Positions 1-11,130 of a stretch of DNA of 64,000 nucleotides are shown piece by piece. The DNA lies in the NCBI GenBank assembly GCA_037576195.1, contig CM075102.1:2914001-2978000 (forward strand), read 5' to 3'. The DNA comes from Phytoseiulus persimilis (lineage: Eukaryota > Arthropoda > Arachnida > Mesostigmata > Phytoseiidae). Both the position numbers and the translations under genes were made by a program. Under the pieces are notes generated by a model. The model did not search any database. It was not told the DNA's origin and saw nothing but the letters and a program-made list of their open reading frames with translations. How positions within the stretch are numbered: position 1 is the stretch's first letter; every line of letters begins with the position of its first letter.

Positions 1-164
1 CATTCGCGAGCGTGAACGAAGATTTCGAGCTGCTTTTGTTGTAGCGTCCTGATCTCGTCGTCGCTCGTCGCGGCTATCTCCGCTGCCGTGGAAACATTCT
101 TCTCGGAGTGCGTTTTCAGAGCAGCGGCGCCCTCGGACGGTCCCGAAGCTGGATATACGAACAT
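1..164 (-). CDS. TAZ zinc-finger small protein, copy 1 (N-terminal part, cut by window edge)
   Basis: The minus-strand frame starts at the ATG at 164-162 (context ACAAAATG) and runs off the window edge. About 54 residues are visible and align with the first 55 residues of the complete copies at 17223-17663 and 49148-49588. They end at the first H-x3-C zinc pair (HAREC). Substitutions are scattered in the N-terminal linker, but the frame is open. The TAZ call rests on the complete paralogs, because most of the domain lies outside the window. This is the most diverged of the three copies. Confidence 0.7.
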   Translation of the reverse strand, partial: MFVYPASGPSEGAAALKTHSEKNVSTAAEIAATSDDEIRTLQQKQLEIFVHARE

Positions 165-432
165 TTTGTGTCGATTTCAGGGAGTCGAACAAGGCTGTAA
201 CTGAGCAAGCGACGTGCACCACTGAACACATCGATTCCGAACGCTCACGGATTCTTATGAAGGCAAAGAAGGGGAGAAACCTCGGAAGGTGGGGTTTCCG
301 CGGCTCTGATCGAGAGAGAGATATTTCGGAAGGCGGAGCTATCACAGAAAACAACGGCGGGCGTCTTCCTGAACGGAAAGGGTTCCTGAGAACCGCGAAC
401 CAATAGGGCTAATAAGTATCGTATTCTTCATG
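1..432 (+). repeat. Paralogous segment, TAZ gene start plus 5' flank
   Basis: This segment aligns with 17500-17908 and 49425-49833. It includes the TAZ start codon and about 270 bp of upstream sequence. It is clearly more diverged from those two than they are from each other. Similarity fades at about 404, just before the hAT insertion. Confidence 0.8.
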
Positions 433-440
433 GTGTGAAC
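433..440. repeat. 8-bp target site duplication (left), hAT
   Basis: GTGTGAAC lies directly before the hAT terminus at 441. It is repeated exactly at 2931-2938 directly after the other terminus. Eight base pairs is the hAT superfamily hallmark. Confidence 0.93.
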
Positions 441-2930
441 CAGAGGTGGGCAAAGTGCGGCCCGCGGGCCGCATGCGGCCCGCGAGTTGACCCCTGCGTT
501 TGAGCAGGGTTTTGCACAACTCAAGCGCTCAAAATCGCCAAATGGCTTCCATGGAGGCAGAGATTCGGCAAAAAGCCATACTGTGAACACGAACTTGCCT
601 ATTTCTATCGCTTCCAGTCTCCTCTCTTGACGTCTCTCCGCCCCACGATTCAGCATCTACCACTGTTGCGCCGGCGCCGTCTGGCTCCCGAATCTTCGAG
701 AATGATCTGAGAGGAACGGAAGGAATTTTCTTCCACAGGCAGCTCTCAGTGTTCTCACAAAATGCTAGGAAAATGAGTTCCCCGAACGAGTTACGGTTCC
801 ATGAATACATTTTTATTATTCATTCGACTCACGAGCGGATCTCTCTCTGACAATCCTGTCGATGTCGGGTTTGAAATTTGATGTTGCGATCCGCAGAACG
901 TTCTCAAGGTTGGAATTTGAGATTCTTGACCGTCGTCGAGATTTGTTCTGATTCATTATGCTGAAGCTCTGTTCACAGATGTATGTGCTACCGAAAAGTG
1001 ACATCAGCTTCGTCGCATGGTTACAAATATTGGGGAAAATACGCCGATCCAGGGATCGGTAAAATTCTAGCAGAGAGCTCTCCCTATGTATCGTTTTCAA
1101 AGTAAGATTATTCTGAAGCGTGATAAGTTCGAGCTGAACCGTCGTAGGGGCGGTATGAATATCGATCGCGAACGGATCGGAGAAAAGAAGAAAATCAGCC
1201 TCTGACGCACTGAAGTCTGCGAAACGAATCTGAAACTCCTGTAGAAGGTTCTCAAGATCTCCCTTGAACTGGATGCACATGGCGTCTTTTTCGTCGGATT
1301 CAAGGAGCGTCATCTCAGTCCTCGGGAAATGAGCGAGGATCCCGTTCGAAAATTGAAATATGAACAGTTTCAACGTATCAACAAAGCTCCTCACTTCCAA
1401 GAAGAGATCTGATGCAAACTTCTGTTTGCCTTGTAGCTTAATGTTGAGATCATTCATGTGACCCATGATGTCAGCGAGGAAGGCAACTTCCTGCCAAAAC
1501 TTCGGCTCTTTGATCTCACTCGCGAAGTTTCCGTGCTGTTCGGCGAAACGGAGAATCTCCGCCCTGAGTGCGAAGAAGCGATCCAACATCATCCCGCGGC
1601 TGAGCCACCGCACCTCCGTGTGATAGATAATGTCGCCAAATTCGGCGTCAACTTCGTCCAAGAACGCGCGGAACGATCGGTGAGTCAGGGCTCGCGAACG
1701 TATATAATTGACCGTTGAATTCACTTGCGACAATATCTTCTTGCATTTGAAGACTTTTCCTCAAAGCGCTTCTTGATGGATGATGCAGTGATATTTCAGG
1801 AATGGCACGTTGAGATTGTTCTCTAGAAGTGCGAGGGCTCCATTGCGCCTTCCTGTCATTGATGGAGCTCCATCAGTGCAACACCCACTGATTTTCAGCG
1901 GCGGGAGCTTGAAGTGCTCGATGACTCTGAGAACCTCATCACAGATATCTTTCCCGGTCGTGGTTCCCATGATCGAACACATCGCCGCCAACTCCTCAAA
2001 GATCTCCATATTCGAATTGATCGCACGAACAAAAATGAGGAGTTGAGCAGTATCGCTCAGGTCTGTGCTCTCATCCATCGCGAGCGACCACCATTCGATG
2101 TGATCCACACGATGGCTGAGCTGCTCCGTGATGTTCGTCGCGATGTCACCGATTCTCCTAGTAATGGTTCTCCTCGAAAGGCTCAAGTCGGTGAACTTTT
2201 CGGAAGATTCGGGGCACACTTGGTTCGCGGCGATCATAAGACACTTCTTGATGAAATCGCCCTCCGTGAAAGGGCGGCCAGCAGATGCGACTTCTTGAGC
2301 AATCAGGTAGCTCGCTCTGATCGATGCTTCGTCAGAAACGACTTCTGACGGGACTCTCTGTCGCTCCTGTAGAGCAGTCTTCAGTGTCTCAATTCTGCTG
2401 AATCTCTCCCACCCTGAGAAGATCTCCTCACCTTGGTGGGTGGATTCGTAGTGCCGCCGCAGATTGTACTCCTTGAAGACGGACAGGGTTTTCTCACAGA
2501 TCAAACACGTTGGTTTTCCTCCCAACTCTACGAAGAAAAACTTCTCTGTCCATTCGGGCTGGAACCTCCGATTTTCGTCACCGATTGTTCGCTTCGATGC
2601 CATTCTCAACACAGCTATTCGACGAGTGAATCTAGTGTTCACTTTTCGTTCGTCACATCGACGTGTTGTGATATTTCTGGAGCTCAGATTTCTCATTCTC
2701 GCCAAGAAAACAATGCCGGAGTTCGAAACCCGATCTTTGTCGGTTGTTGCTCTCTGGAGTCACGTCATAAGGCCCACGAATACAAGAAGCTCGCTGAGAT
2801 ACGTTCTCTGAAGCGGCCCGTAAGTTTGAACCGCCGCGATGTTCCTCTGCACTGCGGCCCGCGAAGCAGATTTTGCGGCCCGCGGGCCACATTTTGCGGC
2901 CCGCGGGCCGCACCAAGTTGCCCACCCCTG
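441..2930 (-). mobile_element. hAT DNA transposon, near complete (hAT-1)
   Basis: The 2490-bp element has terminal inverted repeats: CAGAGGTGGGC at the left, and GCCCACCCCTG at the right, which reads CAGGGGTGGGC on the minus strand. It is flanked by an exact 8-bp duplication. Both subterminal regions carry CpG-rich palindromes built from GCGGCCCGCGGGCCGC, with extra copies at 2860-2912. Such arrays often bind hAT transposases. The transposase is on the minus strand and has one nonsense codon. Other pieces of this family lie at 28338, 32046-32468, 35960, 53729, 57610 and 61506. Confidence 0.95.
816..2603 (-). pseudogene. hAT transposase, GTF2IRD2/ZBED-like, one in-frame stop
   Basis: This cut-and-paste transposase spans about 595 codons from the ATG at 2603; a frame open further upstream to 2705 is probably leader. 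Near the N-terminus is a BED-like finger (CLICEKTL...H-x4-H). The RNase H-fold core includes MDESTDLSD and CCTDGAPSM. The C-terminal dimerisation region contains CEQSFSIMN and ends near 816. The frame is continuous except for a TGA at 1763-1761, at the position after HQEAL where the family normally has a cysteine. The opposite-strand ORFs are shadows. The family resembles the domesticated vertebrate GTF2IRD2 transposase. Confidence 0.92.
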
Positions 2931-2938
2931 GTGTGAAC
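2931..2938. repeat. 8-bp target site duplication (right), hAT
   Basis: GTGTGAAC is identical to 433-440, and the duplication brackets 441-2930. Confidence 0.93.
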
Positions 2939-2994
2939 CATCTTTTCCGCTTTCTCATTCCTCGTCGGTATCCTCGGATCACATCGCAAGTGCG

Positions 2995-3800
2995 TCACAT
3001 CGTACTCCGAGCAGGAGCTTGCTCCATCGTACGTTGGAAGATCGCAGGCGCGGTTTTCAAACTGAAAACCATCCGGTCGTGCTGGAAAAGGCCCGATGAG
3101 TATCGATCGTTGTCAGGGGCGGCTAGCCGGGTTAAACGGCATCTGACAGGTCTCGTTGCGTGAAACACTTGTTGCCCGTGAATTTCCTCATGATGACCTC
3201 CGTGTTGAGAATCGGGCAGTAGACGTCTTTGAGCGCCTCGTTGACGCCCGTAAAGGAATCCGCGCTTATGCGGATCTGGTTGTTCGGCGTGCGGACAATC
3301 ACGATAGGGGTCGCCCACTCAGAGATTTCCGCTGGAGATGGCGCGCCGTTTGCCACCGAGCGATCCAACTCCTTCTCGAAGGCTTCCTGGAGTGGGATAG
3401 CAACCGGCCTCGCCGAGAGATGCGTGTGTGTGGTAAAGGCTTTCATAGGTAGGCTGACTTCACGTTTCGAACAGGTCCCCAGACCTTCTTCGAATAGCTC
3501 GGGGTCCGCGGTCCTCAGGCCGCCCAATGGTTCCACCACAGCAGACACCCCCACGATCTCCACGGCCGGAGATACTGAGAGCAGCCCCAGAGCATGGGGT
3601 ACTTCTCCTCCCAGCAGATTGACGTTGTCCCGACGGAGAACAACCACCACGTCGACCATCGAGACGGCACCGAGTCTGAACTCGGCGCGGAAACCACCCT
3701 GGAGGTCCAACGGCTCGCCTCCGACGCCAGAACACCTGACGTTGAACTCACCAATGACGCCATCCGCACCGTTGTCGAACGAAACGCACGGGGATGGCGT
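2995..3800 (-). pseudogene. Gypsy pol fragment: protease tail and RT N-terminus
   Basis: Gypsy landmarks appear in order. NVNLLGGEVPHALGLL is the protease end. LFEEGLGTC opens the RT linker. ISEWATPIVIVRTPNNQIRI and CFTQRDLSDA follow, and then, in a shifted frame, FSLKTAPAIFQRTMEQ. At least one frameshift lies between about 3130 and 3010, and a stop separates these parts. The catalytic YxDD box is not reached. Plus-strand ORFs across it (for example 3229-3834) are antisense shadows. Confidence 0.85.
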
Positions 3801-4089
3801 TTACTTGCACAGTGGCGAACGCCCGACACCTTGATGCATTGAGGTTGTCCACTCGACACGTGATTGCTGTGACGCATGCCGAGGAAGACCTGTAGATCCT
3901 TTCGATGTGTCCTACGTTGTTATACTACTTGCATTACGTCGAAGCGTGTGGACATATACATAGACATACAGAGGATGTCCTTCACCGCAACTCGGGCAGC
4001 GGGCTGGGCCGCGTCGCTTGTTGTTCTGAAGTCCGTCATGACCGCCTCGCCCGCTTTATCCATTAAGAGCGTTTCGCTGGACAGGACTC

Positions 4090-4958
4090 ACGACTTCGGC
4101 GGGAAGAGACTCGGATCGAAGTACTGTTGTGCTCGAGCTCAGCGCAGAATCGCCACGACGCTGAGCATACTGTTCCACGATTTCTCGGAGTTGTCGACCT
4201 TGAGATTGGGTTTGCCGTCCAACATATTTAGCACGACCGTACGGAATCTCTTGAAGGAGGGTCCGAAAGCGGAGATCAGGCCGAGGAAAACCTCTGATCC
4301 AGAGTCAGCTCCTTGGATCCAAATACGTCCCCCTTGATATTTGCCAAATCGAGAACATCCACGGTACGAGTCGAGGACTCGACTCAGAAAGACAGGATGT
4401 CGTGCTTTCGACGGAATAACGACTCGGAAGAACCAAATATAATCTTTAGAAGCTCCGGCAGATCCTTATAGGGTTCTGCTTCGGGAAGTTCTGATGAAAT
4501 TTTGATGGCGGAGACGGCGGTATTTGTTGTCTCCCAGACACTTCAACAGAATCTGAACCTGCAGACGCTCGTTTGTGATGGACAACTCCAGAATAGGCTG
4601 GTTGCGATGAAACCATTTATCGGAGGTGGGCTCAGCCTTCGCACTGTGCGTATGTGCCAGGGAGAGACTGCAGGTTGAAAAGAACCGAAGCTGAACGTGC
4701 AGGTGCATCCTGCGACGCTGGACTTGTGGCCGCTGTTCGTGGCTCAGCCAGCTTCTCCAAGATAGCCGTGAGTCGAGTGAGGATGGACTTGTCTGAGAGC
4801 TCACCTCCAGACTGCGTATTCATCCGTTCAGATTCTGTATCGACTGCGCCCATTGTTGGTACCTTCTCTTTTGCCGCGAAGGATGACAGAGTGAAAGTAA
4901 TACGGGTCGGCTCGGACAGGATCGTATTTAATGAAGAGACACATCTTATATAGTTCAT
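4090..4958 (-). pseudogene. Gypsy gag-like fragment
   Basis: Joining minus-strand frames gives an order typical of gypsy gag proteins: QILLKCLGDNKYRRL, then PYKDLPELLKIIFGSS, then SLFRRKHDI, then LTLDQRFSSA, then LNMLDGKPNLK. Several frameshifts and stops interrupt it. It sits upstream, in transcription sense, of the pol fragment and in the same orientation, which supports one element. Confidence 0.65.
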
Positions 4959-4959
4959 T

Positions 4960-6490
4960 GACTCAGCGGCGCCGTCTCCAACACTCGGAACCTTCGGCGG
5001 GTTTCATTATCCCGCCGATCGGAAAACATCGAATGGGCTCCCATTCGCAGCACGTCTGCCCTGTCTAGAGCTAGACGAGCATTCACTCCGCGGTTAACAT
5101 GGAAGTGGGACCCTGTACCGAGGGACATTTTAGCGCAGAAATGCGCTTTTCTTGGGGCGTGTTTACTGGGGTGTAACTGGGAGTAGAACGGAAAAATGGG
5201 AACGAAGAAATCGCAGCGGGACGCCTTCAAGATTTTTCCGAAGCGAGGGAAGTTTGAACTAACCCTGAATTTCATGTGGTGAATCTCGGTGTCGTATGAA
5301 TAGTAAAAGATAACGAAGTTATGTTGTTCAGATGGGGGTGTGGTAGGTAGCCGACGACTGAGTTCTGTAAATTCAAAGCTTTCGCGTGTGAGCGTTTGGG
5401 CCGTCGAGTATGGAGCACCCTCTATAGGTATTTACTCATGCAGATTGTGCATATCATTTGCGAGTTTGGTTGACTCAATGAGACGAGAGAATTTTCTGAT
5501 CTCCCGTTGTTGGGGCCAATTATGTCACGAAATTCCCTGGAGCAGGATTTCGCTGCGCTATAATGTGACAGTGTTGCGTCCTCATGAGAGTACAGCGGAA
5601 GCCAGCCAATTCCGATGACGAGGAAATGATCCAGAAGGAGATACTGAACCTGCCATTGAGAAGATATTCTGAAAATTCCACCATGAAAACCAAAGGATGC
5701 CGCAGCGGATCGAGCGGATATCCAGTATCAGGCCAGTGCTCTGACATGAGTACGCAGAGTAATTTTGGGTTCTAAAGGAGCTGGAATCGTGCTCCCAGCC
5801 CCTCCTTCGAGGACAGCTGCCAGTACGATGGTTTTACGAAGATTGTTGGGACAAGGAACAGGAAAGGCACCCTGAACGATCCCTCCTTGTGGCAAAGAAT
5901 TTATCCAGGAGGAGATCGTGGAGTTTGCCATCGGGAAGATACTCTGAGGTTTCCATCTTATAATCAGAGGGAGCTGGAGCAGATCAAGCTTCGGATCCAC
6001 CTCCATAAGCCTCGAAAAGTGTGGTTAGATCGTAACCTTGTCCTTCGACTGCAAGAAGTCTGGTTCTGGACGGCTATTCCGGATCGCCACGCGTGTTCTG
6101 TATGTGTGATCGGCTATGGTTCCGCAATGATCTCCGCGAAGCGGGTTCGAGACACCGGACCACCAATTTCTCTCCAGACCAATGTGGAATTTTCATTCTC
6201 GTTCTCCTCCCTTGAGGTGGGTTCGGGAGGCTTCCGAAAAGATCACAACTATTCATCCAGAATCAGGCTCGCGGATTAACCACGTAACTTTTGGTTGTTT
6301 TTTCATTCCGAGTCAGAAGGGATTCGATATAAGATGAGGGCTCCTGGGAAGTCAAGTTGTGTGTCGCGATCTCGCGAAAGAGTTGGGCCATCTCTTCTTC
6401 CAAGAGGATTGTCGGTTGTGGGACTGCCTGAACAAGTATTCTTGTACGGGTATACGCCAAACAGTACGGTGGGTTCGTTCCGGGTCCAAC
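4960..6490. other. Intergenic or decayed repeat, no gene recognised
   Basis: Short ORFs occur on both strands but none matches a family I recognise. Two stretches of about 60 bp, near 5622-5685 and 5903-5960, resemble each other (ATCCAG-AGGAGAT... and GAAGATA-TCTGA), so a short internal repeat is present. Confidence 0.4.
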
Positions 6491-6494
6491 CGTA

Positions 6495-7260
6495 CTATTT
6501 GAAACCGTACTGAACGGGATAGTTGATACATGGAAGTTCGACTTCGTGAGCTCTCCACCAGTTCCCCACCCATTTCAAACGTGCATCCCGGCTAAGGAAG
6601 AACCTTGGCTTGGGTTCAGAGGCAGACTCCTCTCTGTATAAGTCTCTGTGAACGCGGGTTGCATTGCGGACGTTTTCGGTGATTCTTCGACCTTGCTCTT
6701 GCCGCGTATCAGCCATGGAAATATATTCTGCCAAGTAATCAGCCATCCGACGAAGCTTCGCTAGGTGGTCACTAGTGAGTTCCTCTGGTGGAACCTCGAT
6801 ACAGTCTTCGTCGTCTTCGGACTCCTCGTGAGTTCGTTATTGATCCATCCCGATGATCGTCTGATTGTCGAACCGGTCAGGTTTCTAATTGATCAACTCT
6901 TCTATGATCTCCGTATTTACGTCATTCAGGCCTCCTTTCCTTGCGATTTCCATCATGCATCAATAATCTCAGTACGTTGCTCCTCATTGTTGGCTGATGC
7001 AATGTGGGAGAATGATTTTCCAGACTGCTCTCATATTGTGTGCCGAGACGTCATCCCAGGCCTCGATTATGTTGACGACAACTTTCTTGATGTCGTATGT
7101 GCTCCAGAATTCCACCCACTCAGGATCATCTCCCGTCGCGTCCATGATAGTTTGGGACATCGCTCGGCGCAAGTGGTAAGCCTTGAAGGTTTTCTTTTTT
7201 GTGAGAGGTTTCCGAGGAAATGGCTCTGCGCCATTCCACAGGATCGGGACGGAGTGCACC
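6495..7260 (-). pseudogene. Tigger/pogo transposase C-terminal fragment
   Basis: Minus-strand protein runs FKAYHLRRAMSQTI, then EFWSTYDIKKVVVNIIEAWDDV, then MRAVWKIILP, followed across two stops by VNTEIIEELIN, ESEDDEDC and PPEELTSDHLAKLRRMADYL. This is the characteristic C-terminal helical and acidic tail of Tigger/pogo (Tc1-mariner superfamily) transposases. The DDE catalytic core upstream is absent and the fragment meets the LINE 3' end near 7440. The plus-strand 176-aa ORF across it is a shadow. Confidence 0.8.
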
Positions 7261-7473
7261 GGAGCATTTTACGTGGATATCGTTATCGCAGCTAAGCTGG
7301 CCAAACCGTAGAACCTCGGGGTTCCTCTGCCTCCGGCTCGCTGGGGACTCAGAGCACCTGACTCTGTCGCGCAATACTTCCAGGCGAGTCGGGGCTGACT
7401 TTGCTGTTGTTATCTTCCGTCTTGTTCGCTCTATCTCTCTAAGTTGTCTTCGGGCAGCGGGGCAGCTCCTTGG

Positions 7474-10424
7474 CTACATCCCGCTTGTTGATGCTGTCAG
7501 CGTCGCGCCAGGTCTCAGCGAAGCCGTGCTCTGCGCGGGCGTTGTCGTCTGTGCTGCTGTTGTGCTGCTCTGAGCTTCTTGGTGTCTCATGATAGCCTGT
7601 TTCTCCATCATTATACAACCGGCGCTTTGTGAGATCCTGTCCCATCCCTCCTCTCCCGTCATCATTCTCGTGACAAGCTCCGGGATGCTGTGGCAGTCAG
7701 CTGGCAGATCTGCCCTTGAGTGTCGGAGGGCTGGGCACCTGAGTACCGTGTGCTCGGGATCATCTTCTTCTTGTAATTGGCAGAGTGTGCACACCGAGTC
7801 CTGCCCTCTTCCCAATGTGCTTCAGGTGGGAGCCAAAATTTCCGTGGCCTGTGAGGACCTGCGTCGTGTGGTACGTCAAATCTCCGAAGTCGCATCCGGC
7901 CCATGCCTTGATGTTGGGGATGCTGCTGTGTGTTCGGCGTTCCTTCAGTGAGTTGTCCCATCTTCGTTGCCATTTTTCCATGGTGTCGTTTCTGATTTCT
8001 TCCTCTGTGCGGGTTTCCTCCTCATCGTCTCCAGGAACGTGTAGGCGAGCATAGATTTTCTCCCTCCTGTAGGTTTCTGCTCGCTCTTCGGCTGGGAGCG
8101 ACCAGGGGTTTGGTCCTCGCTAGGACAAATAGTGCTTCTGTCGACACTGTTCGGTACGCTCTTGTGATTCGGATCGAAGTCATTCTCTGGACCCTCTCTA
8201 TAGTGCTCCTGTTCTTTTCGAACTTCAGTGCAACTGGGCCGCATGTCGGGACGGCGTATAACATGATTGATTCGCAACCGCCGCTAGAGTCCTCCGTTGC
8301 CCCTGTGAGGCTCCGTAGGTTCTCGGGAGTATTTTCGCAATGTCTATTGCAGCCTTTGCCGCCTTCTTCGCTGCAAACTCTACGTGCTTGGTGCCCGACA
8401 GTCCTGTTTGAACATGGATTCCGAGGTACTTCACCGTGCGTTAGAATTCTATCTGGTGTCCCTCGAGTCTGATATTTGGGTAGTGATCTTTCCTTCTCCT
8501 CATCAGCATGGCTCGTCTGCATAGGCTATGCTGGTTGCTCCTTGGGGTAGCTCGAGCCTCAGGACGACGTCATAGGCGGCGTTCCACAGGGTCGGCCCGA
8601 GGACCGAGCCCTGCGGGACTCCCGCGGACATTCGGTGGTTCCTCTGCTCACTGTCGATTACTCGCCTATCTTGAAGATAGGACTCGATGATTCTTCGTAT
8701 GTAGCTTGACACCTTCCTGTTCCTGAGGCTTTCCAGCACCACCGACCAGTCCGCTGAGTTGAAGGCGTTTTTTACATCAAATAGGATGAGTGCGATCCGG
8801 AATCTCCTCCGGCATGGGCGCTCCTTTTTTAATTGGGCTGCTTCCATAATCTTTCCGATCGCTGTGAGGGTGGAGCGGCCGGCTCGGAAGCCGTATTGTG
8901 ACTCCGAGATCATACTGCCTTCCTCGAGTTCGTCTTGGAGTCTGTTGATACTCTCCACAGCTTTGGCCACTGTATTCAGAAGGCATATGAGGCGGTATGC
9001 GTCGGGTTTCCCGGGCTTAGGTATGAGCACGAGTCTTGCGCCTCCGGGAAGATACCTTCTTCGAGGAGTCTATCCGTCATTCTGGCAAAGATACTTGGGT
9101 GTCTCAGCATAAGGGCCTTGAGGGCTTCTGCGGGAACCCCGTCAGGCCCCGGGGCCTTTCTGTTCGCCATCCTGTTTGCCGCTCTCTGGATCTCGCTTAA
9201 GGTGATCTTCGGGATGTTATCTAGCACTATATCTCGCAGCTCTCGGATCGGTTCAATCCCGGTTGGAAACAGGTTGGTGATCGCTCGGTCGATGGTGTCC
9301 GTCGCGAGCCTCAGCTTTCTGCCAACGATCTTATCCCGAACGATCTTGTACGGGAGTCCCCAGGGGTCCCTCCTGAGAGACTCCACCAAGTCTCTCCAGC
9401 TTTTGCTCTTGGCCTGCAGGATTTTTTTGTGGTATTCTTTCTTCGCTCTCGAGTAGGCTTTCTCGTAGCTAAGCATGCACTCGGCTGTGATGCTATGGGG
9501 TCTTCTTGCTCTGGTGAGTCGGCGTCGAGCTGCAATGCATTTCTTCCTGTTTTCGTTTATGTCGGGGGTCCACCAGTACGCCGGCTTTTTCCCCCTCAGG
9601 TTGTTTGAGAGCCGCGGCGCTGATGTGGAGCAGGCCCGGTGCAGCATTTCGGAGACGTCTCCCGGATATATATGATCTCTCTGTGTAATCTTTTCACTTT
9701 TCTCGTCGATGCATTTCGTTGCTTTGGGGTTGTCGATTTCTCTGGAGTTGAATTTACAGTCTGGTTCCGGTATGGCCCATATGCGCGTTGCCAGTTCGAA
9801 GTCTATGTACATGTGGTCGCTGCTCGATATTACTTCATCTTTTACAGCCCAATTTGAGATGCTCTGAGGCTGGGTGGAGGCCGTAACATCGATATAGGAG
9901 GTGTGTCTCCCTCTGTCAGAGGTGGGGTCAGTGGCTACGTTACTGATAAAGAGGAAGTTTCGAGCGAGTGCTTCTTCTAGCTCTCTGCCTCTCGGGTCAG
10001 TGTACGCGCTGCCCCATAGCACCGAGTGGGCGTTGAGGTCTCCAGCCAGAAGCACTCGGCCGTTGCGTCTGACAAGTTTTTCCTCTATATTTCCTAGGTA
10101 TTCCGTGAATTCATTTGCCGGCCTATTTGGGGAGAAGTAGCAGCTCATGATGAGCGTACCGTCTTCGAGTACGGCCTCGTTGATTCCCCTGCATGATCTT
10201 CTGAGTTTGACTGCGATGCGGTTTCCTCCGGCGATCCATATCGCCGTGTCTCCAGTGTCGTCTCCAATCCACGTTTCATGTTTTTCTATTTTTCTGTTTA
10301 TAATCTTCCTGTTGATTTCGCTCAGCATACATATGTCGAGGTTTTCTCTTTGCGCTCGGTCCTCTAGCACTGCCCGTGCCGACTTGCTGCGATTGAGGTA
10401 TATTTGTGTGATTTTTAACTTCAT
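7474..10424 (-). pseudogene. LINE ORF2: endonuclease, reverse transcriptase, CCHC tail
   Basis: The first 482 codons (10424-8976) are open. They hold the endonuclease with LLAGDLNAHSVLWGS and SSDHMYIDF, then KAPGPDGVPAEAL at the start of RT. A frameshift near 9040 moves RT to the next frame: LIPKPGKPDAYR, YGFRAGRST, SAGVPQGSVLGP. At the active site AYADE replaces the expected AYADD and the frame shifts again near 8515. VKYLGIHVQTGL follows, and CTLC-x9-H-x4-C lies near 7780-7740. The overall length of about 980 codons suits the family. It cannot encode an active protein as it stands. Confidence 0.9.
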
Positions 10425-11130
10425 TGTGGTTGGGATATTCGGACTGCGTTGCCGTTCTTCATGACGTTCCAGCCGAGGTCCGGTCTAGTTTCGGACTCCT
10501 GGCTGCCTGCTTGTTGTGTCGTTTCAGTTGCTCGGCGGCTGTTCGCTCCCGTGGACTCGGTCGGCTTCTTGAGCGTCTTCCTTTGGATGATGTTCTCTAA
10601 CCTCTCTTTGTATTCTGGGCATTTGGTCGAGTGTGCTGAGTGGCCCGGAGCATCGCATGTATTGCAGTATGCCTCTGGGGCCTGGCAGTCTTTGGTTTGA
10701 TGGCCTGCTTTTCCACATTTGTGGCATGTTCTTCCTTTAGGTTCGGTAGCTTTGCATCTTGCTGCAAAGTGTCCAATTTCTTGGCATCGATAGCATTGGG
10801 GGACCACATGCCACTCCTCTAGTCGGCATGATTGCCAGCCCACCTTGATATGCGACTGCTTAGTGATTCTGTCTGCGTCTTGTCTGGTGAGTCGGACAAG
10901 GGTCGATCGGTCTCCCTTCTCGTTTCTTCGTATGGGGCCAACTCTGATGTTCTCCGCCTTCTGATTGTTGAGAACTTTGCTTACAGCTGCGTGTACCTCT
11001 TCCTCTGTGGCTGCAAGGTCAAGGCCGTTCTTGATTGGAGAATTGGAAATGTTCAGAGTCGTATTCTCCGCTCAGTTCTCGGGCTTTCCTCGCCAGCTTT
11101 GTTTCATACTATCCATTCATAGTAGGGTCA
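10421..11130 (-). pseudogene. LINE ORF1 (gag-like, three CCHC zinc knuckles)
   Basis: The C-terminal 140 codons (10843-10421) are open and carry three knuckles: CYRCQEIGHFAARC, CHKCGKAGHQTKDC and CNTCDAPGHSAHSTKC. Upstream sequence to about 11130 continues as VGPIRRNEKGDRSTLVRLTR, typical of R1 ORF1, with less certain frame. The ORF1 stop TGA (10423-10421) overlaps the ORF2 ATG (10424-10422) as ATGA, which suggests coupled termination and reinitiation for ORF2. Confidence 0.85.

Larger units (their letters stand above)
2995..4960 (-). mobile_element. Ty3/gypsy retrotransposon remnant
   Basis: Minus-strand gag-like sequence (about 4960-4090) is followed by a zinc-knuckle trace (CPSCGEGH near 4000), protease C-terminal sequence and the start of reverse transcriptase (RT). 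RNase H and integrase are missing. No paired LTRs were found. The sequence from 4960 to 5280 could be part of the 5' LTR or leader, but there is no second copy to compare. Confidence 0.8.

Noticed and set aside
441..2930. Domesticated GTF2IRD2/ZBED-like host gene
   Set aside because: Intact terminal repeats and an exact 8-bp target duplication show a transposon insertion.
3229..3834. 201-codon plus-strand ORF
   Set aside because: It is antisense to gypsy protease/RT sequence with recognisable motifs.
6765..7295. 176-codon plus-strand ORF
   Set aside because: It is the antisense shadow of the Tigger transposase C-terminus, whose motifs read clearly on the minus strand.
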